From contig JAITDH010000064.1 of the NCBI GenBank assembly GCA_031282665.1, positions 1-9,896 of the forward strand: DNA of 9,896 nt. Direction: 5' to 3'. Position numbers and translations under genes: made by a program. The DNA is from Zoogloeaceae bacterium (GTDB taxonomy: Bacteria > Pseudomonadota > Gammaproteobacteria > Burkholderiales > Rhodocyclaceae). Below the pieces are notes generated by a model. It was not told where the DNA came from, ran no database searches, and was given only the letters and a program-made list of their open reading frames with translations. The first letter of the stretch is position 1, and the number at the start of each line of letters is the position of its first letter. Shown piece by piece: positions 1-6,964 of this stretch.

Positions 1-57
1 ATCATCCGGTATCCTGTTTCCAAAAACAAGCGCAGCAGTCATGCCGGTGCAATTTCC

Positions 58-160
58 AGCGACGTGACGATCCTGATCCTATGGCAGTTCAGTTTTCTGG
101 AACGGCAAAGCAAGCGGAAAGTCGTCTGGATTGCCACGGGCCTGCGACCCTCGCAATGAC
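58..160 (+). repeat. Degenerate palindromic intergenic repeat, copy A
   Basis: The left arm AGCGACGTGACGATCCT (58-74) and right arm CTGGATTGCCACGGG (126-140) are imperfect inverted partners, and the element seems to end in CTCGCAATGAC (150-160). The block at 112-140 matches 2768-2796 of copy B with one substitution and two single-base indels. The middle of this copy is longer than in copy B. Ends reading 'GTCATTGCGAG' and arms reading 'GGCAATCCA' are typical of short palindromic repeats scattered between genes in many proteobacterial genomes. The homology between copies is seen directly; the assignment to such a family is by resemblance. Confidence 0.6.
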
Positions 161-277
161 AAGGTTGGAGGTGAGCGCATGAGCTTCGTGCCCGCGCTTC
201 GCCTAGCAAGGTTTTTTCTTCCGCTTCCAATTGCCCTCCAAGGTTTTCGGGAATTCTTTTTCGCGCGCCGCAAATGC

Positions 278-283
278 TATCAT
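278..283 (+). promoter_or_regulatory. Candidate extended -10 for redoxin/IMPase unit
   Basis: TATCAT at 278-283 is preceded by TG at 275-276 and one base, which fits the extended -10 form TGnTATAAT. No good -35 hexamer lies 16-18 bp upstream; the area is T-rich only. Transcription would begin near 290, just before the preferred redoxin start at 316. This also argues against the upstream ATG at 274, which lies inside this element. Inferred from sequence alone. Confidence 0.3.
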
Positions 284-315
284 GGGCCGTTTTTATTCAT
301 TCCAGGCAAACGCGC

Positions 316-876
316 ATGGTGGCACTTTCTCCTCCTGTCTGTGATTTCGGCTGGCCCGCCCCCGATTTTTCCCTGCCCGGCGTCGACGGCAAGACGCATA
401 CCCTGGCCTCCGTCAGCGGCGAAAAAGGGCTGCTGGTGATGTTCATCTGCAATCATTGTCCCTATGTCCAGGCCATCCTGCCCAGGCTGGTCGAGGATTG
501 CCGGCGTCTGCGGGAATCGGGCATCGGCTCCGTCGCCATCATGAGCAACGATGCCGACGCCTACCCGGAAGACGCCTTCCCGAAAATGCGCGCGCTGGCG
601 GAAAGGATGAATTTTCCGTTCCCCTATCTTCATGACGAAAGCCAGGCCGTCGCGCGCGCCTATGGCGCCATCTGCACGCCGGATTTCTTCGGTTTCAACG
701 CCCGGCGCGAACTGCAATACCGGGGCCGTTTCGATGCCTCCGGCATGCGAGCCGCCGCCCCCGCGCCCGGCGTCCAAAGCGATCTGCTGCGCGCCATGAC
801 GGAAATCGCCCTGCGCGGACAGGGGCCGAAAGAACAGATCGCCTCCATCGGCTGTTCGCTGAAATGGCGTCCCTGA
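316..876 (+). CDS. Thioredoxin family protein (AhpC/TSA-like redoxin, CNHC motif)
   Basis: The product is a single-domain thioredoxin-fold protein of 186 residues. It opens with the AhpC/TSA-like strand GWPAPDFSLPGVDGK (residues 12-26). The redox centre is CNHCPY (Cys45 and Cys48), and a Pro in CTPDFF (residues 120-125) is likely the cis-proline facing it. The C-terminus has the IGCSLKW ending I associate with this uncharacterised redoxin group. No signal peptide is evident, so it is probably cytoplasmic. Its substrate is unknown; thiol-disulfide exchange or peroxide defence is a family-level inference. I chose the ATG at 316 because the protein then starts like its family and the ATG at 274 falls inside a candidate -10 box. 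The ribosome site is weak (AGG at 304-306). The stop overlaps the next gene's ATG, so the two are probably translationally coupled. Confidence 0.85.
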   Translation: MVALSPPVCDFGWPAPDFSLPGVDGKTHTLASVSGEKGLLVMFICNHCPYVQAILPRLVEDCRRLRESGIGSVAIMSNDADAYPEDAFPKMRALAERMNFPFPYLHDESQAVARAYGAICTPDFFGFNARRELQYRGRFDASGMRAAAPAPGVQSDLLRAMTEIALRGQGPKEQIASIGCSLKWRP

Positions 877-1712
877 TGTCCATACAGTCCACCCACGAGC
901 TTTCCCGCCTGCGCGTCGCGGTGGAAGATGCCGTGCGGAACATCGCCGAGCGCGAGATATTGCCGCGCTTCCTCAAGGTCGACGGGCGGATGAAATCGGA
1001 CGGCTCCGCCTTTTCCGATGCCGACATCGCCACGCAGGAAGCCTTGATGCGCGTCCTGGCCACCTTCGCCGACCTGCCGATGATCGGCGAGGAAATGCCG
1101 GAAGATCGCCAGAAGCAGGCTTGGCATGACGGCTTTGCGAGCGGCGTCTGGGTCATGGACCCGATCGACGGGAGCACCAATTTCCTCGTCGGCCTGCCGC
1201 AATTCGCCGTCTCCGTCGCGCTGGTGCGGGAAGGCCGGCCGCTCCTGGGCGTCTCCTACCTGCCGATGGTGCGCGAAGTGTATGCCGCCGTCCGCGGCGG
1301 CGGTCTCTGGATCAACGGCCAGCGCGTCGCTCCACCGGGCTATGCCGGCAAGCCGCTGGCGGATGCCGTCGCCTGCATCGACTTCAAGCGCCTGCCGCCC
1401 GAACTGGCGCTTGCCATCGTGCATGAAGCGCCGATTTATTCGCAGCGCAACTTCGGTTCCTCCGTTCTCGACTGGTGCTATCTCGCCGCCGGACGCCTGG
1501 ATGCCGTGACGCATGGCGGCGAGCGTCTCTGGGACTATGCCGCCGGACAACTGATGGTCGAAGAAATGGGCGGGCGCGTCGCCACCTTCGAAAGTGACGA
1601 TTTCGACGCCGCGCCGCCCTGGAAGCGCTCCGTCATCGCCGCCCTCGATCCGGCGCTTTTCTCGGCCTGGTGCGCTTGGCTGCGCTTCCGGATGGCGAAT
1701 GCCGAGACATGA
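876..1712 (+). CDS. Inositol monophosphatase family protein
   Basis: This 278-residue protein is a Mg-dependent, Li-sensitive-type phosphatase of the IMPase superfamily. Metal-binding motifs are all present: GEE at residues 71-73, DPIDGSTNF at 95-103, and WDYAAG at 219-224 with Asp220. The active site therefore looks intact. Substrates in this superfamily include inositol 1-phosphate, 3'-phosphoadenosine 5'-phosphate (CysQ), histidinol phosphate and fructose 1,6-bisphosphate; the sequence does not let me choose, so no symbol is given. It starts in a TGATG overlap with the redoxin stop, with no clear Shine-Dalgarno, which suggests translational coupling. An in-frame ATG at 864 would add four residues and is an alternative start. 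The product is expected to be cytoplasmic. Confidence 0.88.
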   Translation: MSIQSTHELSRLRVAVEDAVRNIAEREILPRFLKVDGRMKSDGSAFSDADIATQEALMRVLATFADLPMIGEEMPEDRQKQAWHDGFASGVWVMDPIDGSTNFLVGLPQFAVSVALVREGRPLLGVSYLPMVREVYAAVRGGGLWINGQRVAPPGYAGKPLADAVACIDFKRLPPELALAIVHEAPIYSQRNFGSSVLDWCYLAAGRLDAVTHGGERLWDYAAGQLMVEEMGGRVATFESDDFDAAPPWKRSVIAALDPALFSAWCAWLRFRMANAET

Positions 1713-1767
1713 CTCCTTCCATTCCAAGTGAATATGTTTTTATCGCTACAGGTTTCGTTTCCTGCGG

Positions 1768-1773
1768 TAGAAT
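1768..1773 (+). promoter_or_regulatory. Candidate -10 box for ubiA
   Basis: TAGAAT at 1768-1773 resembles a sigma70 -10 box. Seventeen bases upstream is GCTACA (1745-1750), a poor match to TTGACA. A similar TAGAAT stands before glyA. This would give a leader of roughly 60 nt before the ubiA ATG. Prediction only. Confidence 0.3.
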
Positions 1774-1841
1774 CCTTCGCTTCGCGGGCCTGCCCCGACA
1801 TCCGTGAAACGATCCAAACCGAAATCGGAGCGAGTAGTACG

Positions 1842-2714
1842 ATGAACTGGAAACGCCTGAAGGCCAAGCTGGTCGTTTATGAAGATTTGCTGCGTCTGAA
1901 CATGATCGGCGGACTGCTTTTGCTGTGGCCGTCGATGTGGGCTTTGTGGCTGGCGGCGCGGGGACAGCCCGACATGCGATGGGTGCTGGTTTTCGGCGTG
2001 GGCGCGATCCTGATGCATTCGGCCGGCTGCATCATCAACGACTACGCCGACCGTGATTTCGACCGCCGCGTCGAACGCACGAAATCGCGCCCCCTGGCAA
2101 CCGGCTCCGTCAGTCCGCCGGAAGCCTTCACGCTGATGATCCTCCTCTGCCTGATCTGCTTCCTGCTGATCCTGCCCCGCCTGACCTGGCTCCTGGGCAT
2201 GCTGACCGGGCTGGCGCTCCTGGTGGCCTTCACCTATCCCCTTGCCAAGCGATTCTTCCCCCTGCCGCAAGCCTGGCTCGGCGCGGCCTTCGGCTTTGCC
2301 GTCCCGATGGCCTATGCGGCGCAGGCGGGAAGCGTTCCCTCGGAAGCCTGGGTGTTGCTGGTCGCCAATATCTTCTGGGCAATGGCCTACGACACGGAAT
2401 ACGCGATGGTCGACCGTCCCGACGACCTCAAGATCGGCATCTGCACCTCCGCCATCACCTTCGGCCGCCACGACGTGCTGGCCGTCATGTGCTGCTACGG
2501 CGCGACCTTCCTCCTCATCGCCTGGGTGGGCCTGGGCGCCGGCTTGGGCGGCATCTTCCTCGCTTCGCTCGCGGCCGCCTTCGCCTTCGCCGCGCACCAC
2601 TACCGCCTGATCCGGCGCCGGGAAGGCGAAGGATGCATGAAAGCGTTCAAGCAGAACAACTGGGTCGGCATGGTCATTTTCTCCGGCATCGCGCTGGATT
2701 ATCTGTTGCGCTGA
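1842..2714 (+). CDS. ubiA: 4-hydroxybenzoate polyprenyltransferase UbiA
   Basis: UbiA prenylates 4-hydroxybenzoate with the long polyprenyl chain from its diphosphate, the first membrane-bound step of ubiquinone synthesis, in the inner membrane. The 290-residue length equals that of E. coli UbiA. The first Asp-rich motif is NDYADRDFD (Asn66 to Asp74), followed by VERTKSRPLATG; the second is DTEYAMVDRPDD (Asp184 to Asp195). Both bind the Mg-diphosphate. Several hydrophobic stretches (about residues 21-38, 47-65, 98-112, 115-131, 145-160, 170-183, 212-253 and 273-288) fit the multi-helix bundle. The ATG at 1842 is chosen for family length and a GGAG at 1827-1830; the frame stays open back to 1728 but that extension is not UbiA-like. 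No ubiC (chorismate lyase) is adjacent in this window. Confidence 0.96.
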   Translation: MNWKRLKAKLVVYEDLLRLNMIGGLLLLWPSMWALWLAARGQPDMRWVLVFGVGAILMHSAGCIINDYADRDFDRRVERTKSRPLATGSVSPPEAFTLMILLCLICFLLILPRLTWLLGMLTGLALLVAFTYPLAKRFFPLPQAWLGAAFGFAVPMAYAAQAGSVPSEAWVLLVANIFWAMAYDTEYAMVDRPDDLKIGICTSAITFGRHDVLAVMCCYGATFLLIAWVGLGAGLGGIFLASLAAAFAFAAHHYRLIRRREGEGCMKAFKQNNWVGMVIFSGIALDYLLR

Positions 2715-2737
2715 TTTTCAGAGGACAGTTTCGTAGG

Positions 2738-2797
2738 TTGCGAGAAACGAAGCGACGTGGCAATCCAAAGCGGAAAGGCCGTCTGGATGCCACGGGA
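2738..2797 (+). repeat. Palindromic intergenic repeat, copy B
   Basis: This is the most compact of three related copies. CGTGGCAATCCA (2756-2767) pairs with TGGATGCCACG (2784-2794), giving an 11-bp stem with one bulged A around a 16-nt loop. The outer left part reads TTGCGAGAAACGAAGCGA. The loop and right arm match copy A (112-140) almost base for base, and the left arm matches copy C in reverse complement. It lies between the ubiA stop and the candidate glyA promoter. No T-run follows the stem, so it is not a standard intrinsic terminator. Confidence 0.7.
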
Positions 2798-2846
2798 GTA
2801 TAGCCCCTCTTCTGCCCTCCGGCGCTTTCATGCCGGAGAAGTGTTG

Positions 2847-2852
2847 TAGAAT
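2847..2852 (+). promoter_or_regulatory. Candidate -10 box for glyA
   Basis: TAGAAT at 2847-2852 resembles a sigma70 -10 box, with CTTTCA at 2825-2830 as a weak -35 at 16-bp spacing. It lies just downstream of repeat copy B and would leave a leader of about 25 nt before the glyA start at 2884. Prediction from sequence alone. Confidence 0.35.
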
Positions 2853-2883
2853 TCCTCCTTTGACCCCGTTGCAAAGGCTGCTC

Positions 2884-4131
2884 ATGTTTTCCGCCAAAGA
2901 CACCCTGGATAAAGTTGACCCCGAGTTGTGGCAGGCCATCGTTGCCGAGAATCGCCGCCAGGAAGAACATATCGAACTGATCGCTTCCGAAAACTACGTT
3001 TCCTGGGCCGTCATGCAGGCCCAAGGGTCGCAATTGACGAACAAATATGCCGAGGGCTATCCCGGCAAGCGCTATTACGGCGGTTGCGAACATATCGACG
3101 TCGTGGAACAACTGGCCATCGACCGCCTGAAAAAACTCTTCGCCGCGGAAGCCGCCAATGTGCAGCCAAATTCCGGCTCGCAGGCCAACCAGGCCGTGCT
3201 GATGGCTTTTGCCAGGCCCGGCGATACCATCATGGGGATGAGCCTCGCCGAGGGCGGGCATCTGACGCATGGCATGCCGCTCAATATGTCCGGCAAATGG
3301 TTCAACGTCGTCGCCTACGGCCTGAACGCGAAAGAGGCGATCGACTACGAGGCGATGGAGGCGCTGGCCCGGCAGCACAAGCCGAAGATCATCATCGCTG
3401 GCGCTTCCGCCTATTCGCTGCGGATCGATTTCGCGCGCTTCGCCAGGATCGCGAGGGAAATCGGAGCGATCCTGTGGGTCGATATGGCGCACTATGCCGG
3501 GTTGATCGCCGCCGGCTACTATCCCAGCCCGGTGCCGCACGCCGACGTGGTCACGACGACTACCCACAAGACCCTGCGCGGCCCGCGCGGCGGCGCCATC
3601 CTGATGAAGGCCGAACACGAAAAGGCGATCAATTCCGCCGTTTTCCCCGGCCTGCAGGGCGGCCCCCTGGAGCATGTCATCGCCGCCAAGGCGGTATGCT
3701 TCAAGGAAGCCGCTTCCCCCGCCTTCAAGCGCGCCCAGGAACAGGTGCTCAATAACGCTCGCGTCATGTCTCGGGTGTTGCAGGAACGAGGCTTGCGCAT
3801 CGTTTCCGGCGGCACCGAATCGCATGTCTTCCTGGTCGATCTGCGCGCCAAGAAGATTACCGGCAAGACCGCCGAAGCCGCCCTGGGCCAGGCCCACATC
3901 ACCGTCAACAAGAACGCCATTCCAAACGATCCGGAAAAACCGATGGTCACTTCCGGCATTCGCATCGGTTCGCCGGCGATGACGACCCGCGGATTCAGCG
4001 AACTGGAGGCGGAGAAGGTCGCCCACCTGATCGCCGATGTGCTGGATGCGCCGGAAGACGCGGCAACGCTGGCGCGGGTGCGCGGGGAAGTCGCCGCCCT
4101 GTGCGGGAAATTCCCGGTATATGGCGCATGA
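2884..4131 (+). CDS. glyA: Serine hydroxymethyltransferase GlyA
   Basis: This PLP enzyme converts serine and tetrahydrofolate into glycine and 5,10-methylene-THF, the main one-carbon source, in the cytoplasm. The protein has 415 residues, close to the 417 of E. coli. The PLP lysine is Lys229 in [14 protein letters not shown], His126 in GGHLTHG is the PLP-stacking residue, and [14 protein letters not shown] (residues 54-67) is the conserved substrate-site segment. GASAY and VDMAH (Asp200, His203) are in place. Residues such as QPNSGSQAN and [11 protein letters not shown] look betaproteobacterial. Small oddities are Trp41 where SP-VM is usual (SWAVM) and AEGGH rather than AHGGH. The ATG at 2884 has AAAGG at 2873-2877; the open frame to 2830 is not family-like. 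nrdR follows after 84 nt containing two hairpins. Confidence 0.98.
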   Translation: MFSAKDTLDKVDPELWQAIVAENRRQEEHIELIASENYVSWAVMQAQGSQLTNKYAEGYPGKRYYGGCEHIDVVEQLAIDRLKKLFAAEAANVQPNSGSQANQAVLMAFARPGDTIMGMSLAEGGHLTHGMPLNMSGKWFNVVAYGLNAKEAIDYEAMEALARQHKPKIIIAGASAYSLRIDFARFARIAREIGAILWVDMAHYAGLIAAGYYPSPVPHADVVTTTTHKTLRGPRGGAILMKAEHEKAINSAVFPGLQGGPLEHVIAAKAVCFKEAASPAFKRAQEQVLNNARVMSRVLQERGLRIVSGGTESHVFLVDLRAKKITGKTAEAALGQAHITVNKNAIPNDPEKPMVTSGIRIGSPAMTTRGFSELEAEKVAHLIADVLDAPEDAATLARVRGEVAALCGKFPVYGA

Positions 4132-4140
4132 TCGTTGAAC

Positions 4141-4175
4141 CCGGCGCGGGAGCGATGACCTTTCTTCCGCGCCGG
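4141..4175 (+). other. Strong GC hairpin between glyA and nrdR
   Basis: CCGGCGCGG (4141-4149) and CCGCGCCGG (4167-4175) are perfect inverted repeats forming a 9-bp, almost all G-C stem with a 17-nt loop. No T-tract follows, so it is not a classical intrinsic terminator. It could stabilise the glyA 3' end, mark an RNA processing site or attenuate read-through into nrdR. The pairing is seen; the role is inferred. Confidence 0.6.
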
Positions 4176-4181
4176 ACAATC

Positions 4182-4196
4182 CCCCTGGAAAAGGGG
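4182..4196 (+). other. Small hairpin just upstream of the nrdR ribosome site
   Basis: CCCCT (4182-4186) pairs with AGGGG (4192-4196) around a 5-nt loop, ending 5 nt before the GGAG at 4202-4205 that serves nrdR. It follows directly after the larger hairpin. Its position could influence translation initiation, but five base pairs are weak evidence. Confidence 0.35.
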
Positions 4197-4215
4197 CAAG
4201 CGGAGCCGAGTCACG

Positions 4216-4689
4216 ATGAAATGTCCTTTTTGCGGCGCGGCGGACAGCGCCGTCGTCGACACCCGCATCAATGACGAAGGCGACGTGGTGCGCCGCCGCC
4301 GCCGTTGCACCGTCTGCGACAAGCGTTTCACGACCTACGAACGGGTCGAGGTGCAATTGCCCCAGGTGGTGAAAAAGAACGGCGGTCGTGTGCCTTTCGC
4401 GCGGGAGAAACTGCGCGCCAGTCTCGCGCTTGCCCTGCGCAAGCGTCCGGTCACGACGGAAACCATCGACAACGCCGTAAACGGCATCGAGGAAAAATTG
4501 CTGTTGCTGGGCGAGCGGGAGGTGCCCACGCAGCAGTTGGGCGAACTCGTCATGGCGGAATTGAAGCGCCTCGACAAGGTGGCCTACATCCGTTTCGCTT
4601 CCGTTTATCGCAATTTCGAGGATGTGGACGCTTTCTCCAAGGTCATCCGCGAAGTCTCTCCCGATGACGATGGACAGCCGCAATCCTGA
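4216..4689 (+). CDS. nrdR: Transcriptional repressor NrdR
   Basis: NrdR represses ribonucleotide reductase genes in response to nucleotide levels by binding NrdR boxes. The 157-residue protein starts with a zinc ribbon, MKCPFCG (Cys3, Cys6) and [13 protein letters not shown] (Cys31, Cys34), separated by an Arg-rich segment (RRRRR, 26-30). An ATP-cone domain follows at about residues 49-139 ([15 protein letters not shown] onward), and [11 protein letters not shown] closes the conserved core. Length and all metal ligands are normal. GGAG at 4202-4205 lies 10 nt before the ATG. I see no NrdR box in its own upstream region and no nrd gene in this window, so its targets lie elsewhere. Its 3' end overlaps ribD, and the order glyA-nrdR-ribD matches a common betaproteobacterial grouping. 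Confidence 0.97.
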   Translation: MKCPFCGAADSAVVDTRINDEGDVVRRRRRCTVCDKRFTTYERVEVQLPQVVKKNGGRVPFAREKLRASLALALRKRPVTTETIDNAVNGIEEKLLLLGEREVPTQQLGELVMAELKRLDKVAYIRFASVYRNFEDVDAFSKVIREVSPDDDGQPQS

Positions 4690-5794
4690 GCCGGTGGAGT
4701 TCACCGACGCCGATCGCGCCTGGATGAGCGAGGCCCTGCGGCTGGCGGAAAACGGCTGTTTTTCCACGACCCCCAATCCGCGTGTCGGCTGCCTTCTCGT
4801 TCGGGATGGACAGGCCGTCGGGCGCGGCTGGCACGCGCGGGCGGGCGAGCCCCATGCGGAAATCCACGCCCTGCGTGACGCTGGGGATGCCGCGCGCGGC
4901 GCGACCGCCTACGTCACCCTGGAACCCTGTTCCCATCATGGGCGCACGCCGCCCTGCGCCGAAGCCCTGATCGCCGCGGGAGTGAGCCGCGTCGTCGCCG
5001 CCATGGCCGACCCCAATCCGCAAGTCGCCGGGCGCGGCCTGGAACGCCTGCGGGCGGCGGGGATCGCCGTCGCCAGCGGCCTGATGGAAAACGAGGCGCG
5101 CGCGCTCAATCCCGGCTTCATTTCCCGCATGACTCGTGGCCGTCCCTGGGTACGCCTGAAAGCCGCCGCCAGCCTGGATGGCAAGACCGCGCTCGGCAAT
5201 GGGCAGAGCCAATGGATCACCGGCCCGGCGGCGCGGCGCGACGGACACTATTTCCGCGCGCGCGCTTGCGCCATCCTCAGCGGCATGGGCACCGTCAAGA
5301 ACGACGATCCGCAGCTCAATGTGCGGGAGATCGAAACCTCGCGGCAGCCCTTGAAGATCGTCGTGGATAGCCGTCTCGAAATATCTCCCGGCGCCCGGCT
5401 TTTCGCGGACGGGAAAATACTGCTCGTCTCCGCCCTCGACCTGCCGGGAAAAGCCCGCCATCTGCTCATGGGGAAAAACGCGGAATGGCTTTGCCTGCCC
5501 GGCTCCGGAAACAGGGTGGACCTGGCCGCCCTGATGCGGGAACTCGGACGGCGCGAAATCAATGAAGTGCATGTCGAAGGCGGCCCCCGCCTGAACGGCG
5601 CGCTCATTGCCGCCGGCCTGGCCGATGAACTGCTGCTCTACCTCGCGCCCTGTCTTTTGGGCAACAAGGCGCGGGATCTTTTCGACCTGCCGGAACTCGT
5701 CGCCTTGCCGGAGCGGCATCCCCTGCAAATCCAGAGCGTCACCCGGATCGGCGACGACTGGCGGCTGATCGGCCTGTTGCGCCCGATCCCGTAA
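4664..5794 (+). CDS. ribD: Bifunctional riboflavin deaminase/reductase RibD
   Basis: RibD carries out the second and third steps of riboflavin synthesis from GTP: deamination of the pyrimidinone, then NADPH-dependent reduction of the ribosyl side chain, in the cytoplasm. Residue numbers are for the ATG at 4664 (376 residues). The N-terminal deaminase domain has TTPNPRVGC (35-43), the zinc/catalytic HAE (His64 to Glu66) and [11 protein letters not shown] (Cys89, Cys98). The C-terminal reductase domain begins near [17 protein letters not shown] (about 156-172) and ends with a [16 protein letters not shown] segment. Both look intact. The start is uncertain: ATG 4664, ATG 4670 and GTG 4694 are all in frame without a clear Shine-Dalgarno, and the GTG would begin more like the family. 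Overlap with nrdR suggests coupling. The usual partner ribE does not follow; dprA converges instead. Confidence 0.95.
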   Translation: MTMDSRNPEPVEFTDADRAWMSEALRLAENGCFSTTPNPRVGCLLVRDGQAVGRGWHARAGEPHAEIHALRDAGDAARGATAYVTLEPCSHHGRTPPCAEALIAAGVSRVVAAMADPNPQVAGRGLERLRAAGIAVASGLMENEARALNPGFISRMTRGRPWVRLKAAASLDGKTALGNGQSQWITGPAARRDGHYFRARACAILSGMGTVKNDDPQLNVREIETSRQPLKIVVDSRLEISPGARLFADGKILLVSALDLPGKARHLLMGKNAEWLCLPGSGNRVDLAALMRELGRREINEVHVEGGPRLNGALIAAGLADELLLYLAPCLLGNKARDLFDLPELVALPERHPLQIQSVTRIGDDWRLIGLLRPIP

Positions 5795-5806
5795 TCCGCT
5801 GGCAAG

Positions 5807-6958
5807 TCATAGCCGCTGGTAGCGATTGCCCGGCAGGGGGGCGACGCGATTGTCGAGTTCGAGAGTGAGCAGAATGGGCAGCAGGGCATCGGCGGCAAGG
5901 CCGGTACCCTGCGCGAGTTCGTCCAGGGAACAGGGGGCGTGGCCGAGGTGGGCGAGTATCCGCTGTTCGATGGGGGAAGACGGGCCATTGGTATCGGTGG
6001 ATGCGGGGGAGGAATCGGTGGGCGCATCCGGGGAAAGGTCTTCTGAAGGTACTGAAGCCGGGGAGAGATCGCCCAGTTCTTCCAGGATGTCCTGCGCCGA
6101 CTCGACCAGTTTCGCCCCCTGCCGGAGGAGTTGATGGCAGCCCTTGGCGAGCGGGGAATGGATGGAGCCTGGAATGGCGAAGACTTCGCGCCCCTGCTCG
6201 CCCGCCAGCCGCGCGGTAATCAGGGAACCGCTCTGCAAGGCCGCCTCGACGATCAGGACGCCGCGCGCGAGGCCGGCAATGATGCGGTTGCGGCGGGGAA
6301 AGTTGGCGGCAATGGCCGGCGTGCCCAGGGGGAATTCCGAAAGAATCAGGCCGCGACGGGCGATTTCTTGCGCCAGATCCTTGTTCCTGGCCGGATAGAG
6401 ACGGTCCGCCCCGGTTCCGACGACGGCGATGGTGGCTCCATCCGCCATGTTTGCCGCATTCGTCGCCCGGAGCGCGCCCCGATGCGCGGCGGCGTCGATG
6501 CCCAACGCCAGGCCGCTGACGATCACCAGTCCGGCATCGGCCAGGGTGGCGGCGAAATCTTCCGCGATCCTGTTTCCCTGCGGCGTGGCGTTGCGGCTGC
6601 CGACGATGGCGAGCGCCGGGCGTTGCAGCAGGGCTAGATTGCCACGCGCATAAAGCAGGGTCGGCGGATCGGGAATTTGCAGGAGTGCGGGGGGATATCC
6701 GGCATCGGCCAGGGTGACGATGCATTGTCCTGGCTGCTGGTGCCAGGCCAGGGCGGCTTCGACTTCACCCTGGACGTTGCTTTCCAGCAATGCCCTGGTC
6801 TTGTTGCCGATGACGCGGGAGAGCGCCTCCCGGCCCGCGGCGAAGACCTGTTCCGGCAAACCAAAGGCGGCGAGCAACTTGCGTTGCGAATCGCCGCCAA
6901 TGCCCGGAGCCAGGGTCAGACGCAGCCAGGCTGCAAGGCCCTGATCCGGATTCGACAT
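5807..6958 (-). CDS. dprA: DNA processing protein DprA (Smf)
   Basis: DprA binds incoming single-stranded DNA in natural transformation and loads RecA on it, in the cytoplasm. The 383-residue protein has an N-terminal helix-hairpin-like region (about 8-45, LAPGIGG), the Rossmann-like DprA core from VGSRNATPQG (119-128) through VSGLALGIDAAAHRGAL, TGADRLYPARN, SEFPLGTP, NFPRRNRIIAGL and EAALQSGSLITAR to FAIPGS (260-265), a Ser/Pro/Asp-rich linker (about 299-328), and a C-terminal winged helix (about 329-383). About eight extra residues (around 166-173) sit between HRGAL and TIAVVG compared with the form I would expect. The ATG has no obvious Shine-Dalgarno, but the upstream LysM gene ends only 6 nt before it, so co-translation is likely. 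Its stop converges on ribD with 12 nt between. Confidence 0.96.
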   Translation of the reverse strand: MSNPDQGLAAWLRLTLAPGIGGDSQRKLLAAFGLPEQVFAAGREALSRVIGNKTRALLESNVQGEVEAALAWHQQPGQCIVTLADAGYPPALLQIPDPPTLLYARGNLALLQRPALAIVGSRNATPQGNRIAEDFAATLADAGLVIVSGLALGIDAAAHRGALRATNAANMADGATIAVVGTGADRLYPARNKDLAQEIARRGLILSEFPLGTPAIAANFPRRNRIIAGLARGVLIVEAALQSGSLITARLAGEQGREVFAIPGSIHSPLAKGCHQLLRQGAKLVESAQDILEELGDLSPASVPSEDLSPDAPTDSSPASTDTNGPSSPIEQRILAHLGHAPCSLDELAQGTGLAADALLPILLTLELDNRVAPLPGNRYQRL

Positions 6959-6964
6959 GGAAGA

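Larger units (their letters stand above)
1..315. other. Intergenic region upstream of the redoxin gene
   Basis: I see no convincing gene here. Plus frame 1 is open from the window edge to a stop near 159, but its last codons only translate a palindromic repeat, so it could be the tail of an upstream gene or chance. On the minus strand, an ATG at 40-42 opens 14 codons to the edge (MTAALVFGNRIPDD); this could be the start of a divergent gene but is too short to call. The region contains repeat copy A (about 58-160), a strong Shine-Dalgarno-like GGAGGTGA at 167-174 in front of a doubtful small ORF, and a candidate promoter just before the redoxin gene. Confidence 0.5.

Noticed and set aside
1..42. 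Possible start of a minus-strand gene at the left edge
   Set aside because: Only 14 codons are visible, including AGG and ATA, which are unlike the neighbours' codon use; too little to call.
660..1727. Minus-strand open frame of 355 codons opposite the IMPase gene
   Set aside because: Shadow of a gene with all IMPase motifs; low-complexity His/Asp/Gly-rich translation.
1728..1841. N-terminal extension of UbiA from the ATG at 1728
   Set aside because: The 38 extra residues are not UbiA-like and contain the candidate promoter; ATG 1842 gives exactly the expected 290 residues with a GGAG upstream.
1746..2600. Minus-strand open frame of 284 codons opposite ubiA
   Set aside because: The translation is rich in Glu, Gln, His and Gly, typical of reading a membrane-protein gene backwards.
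2738..2797. Repeat copy B as an intrinsic terminator for ubiA
   Set aside because: The stem is imperfect and no T-tract follows on either strand.
2674..4776. Open frame of 700 codons on the minus strand opposite glyA and nrdR
   Set aside because: It is a shadow of GC-rich codon bias in two genes with clear family matches; it spans intergenic DNA and shows no recognisable domain.
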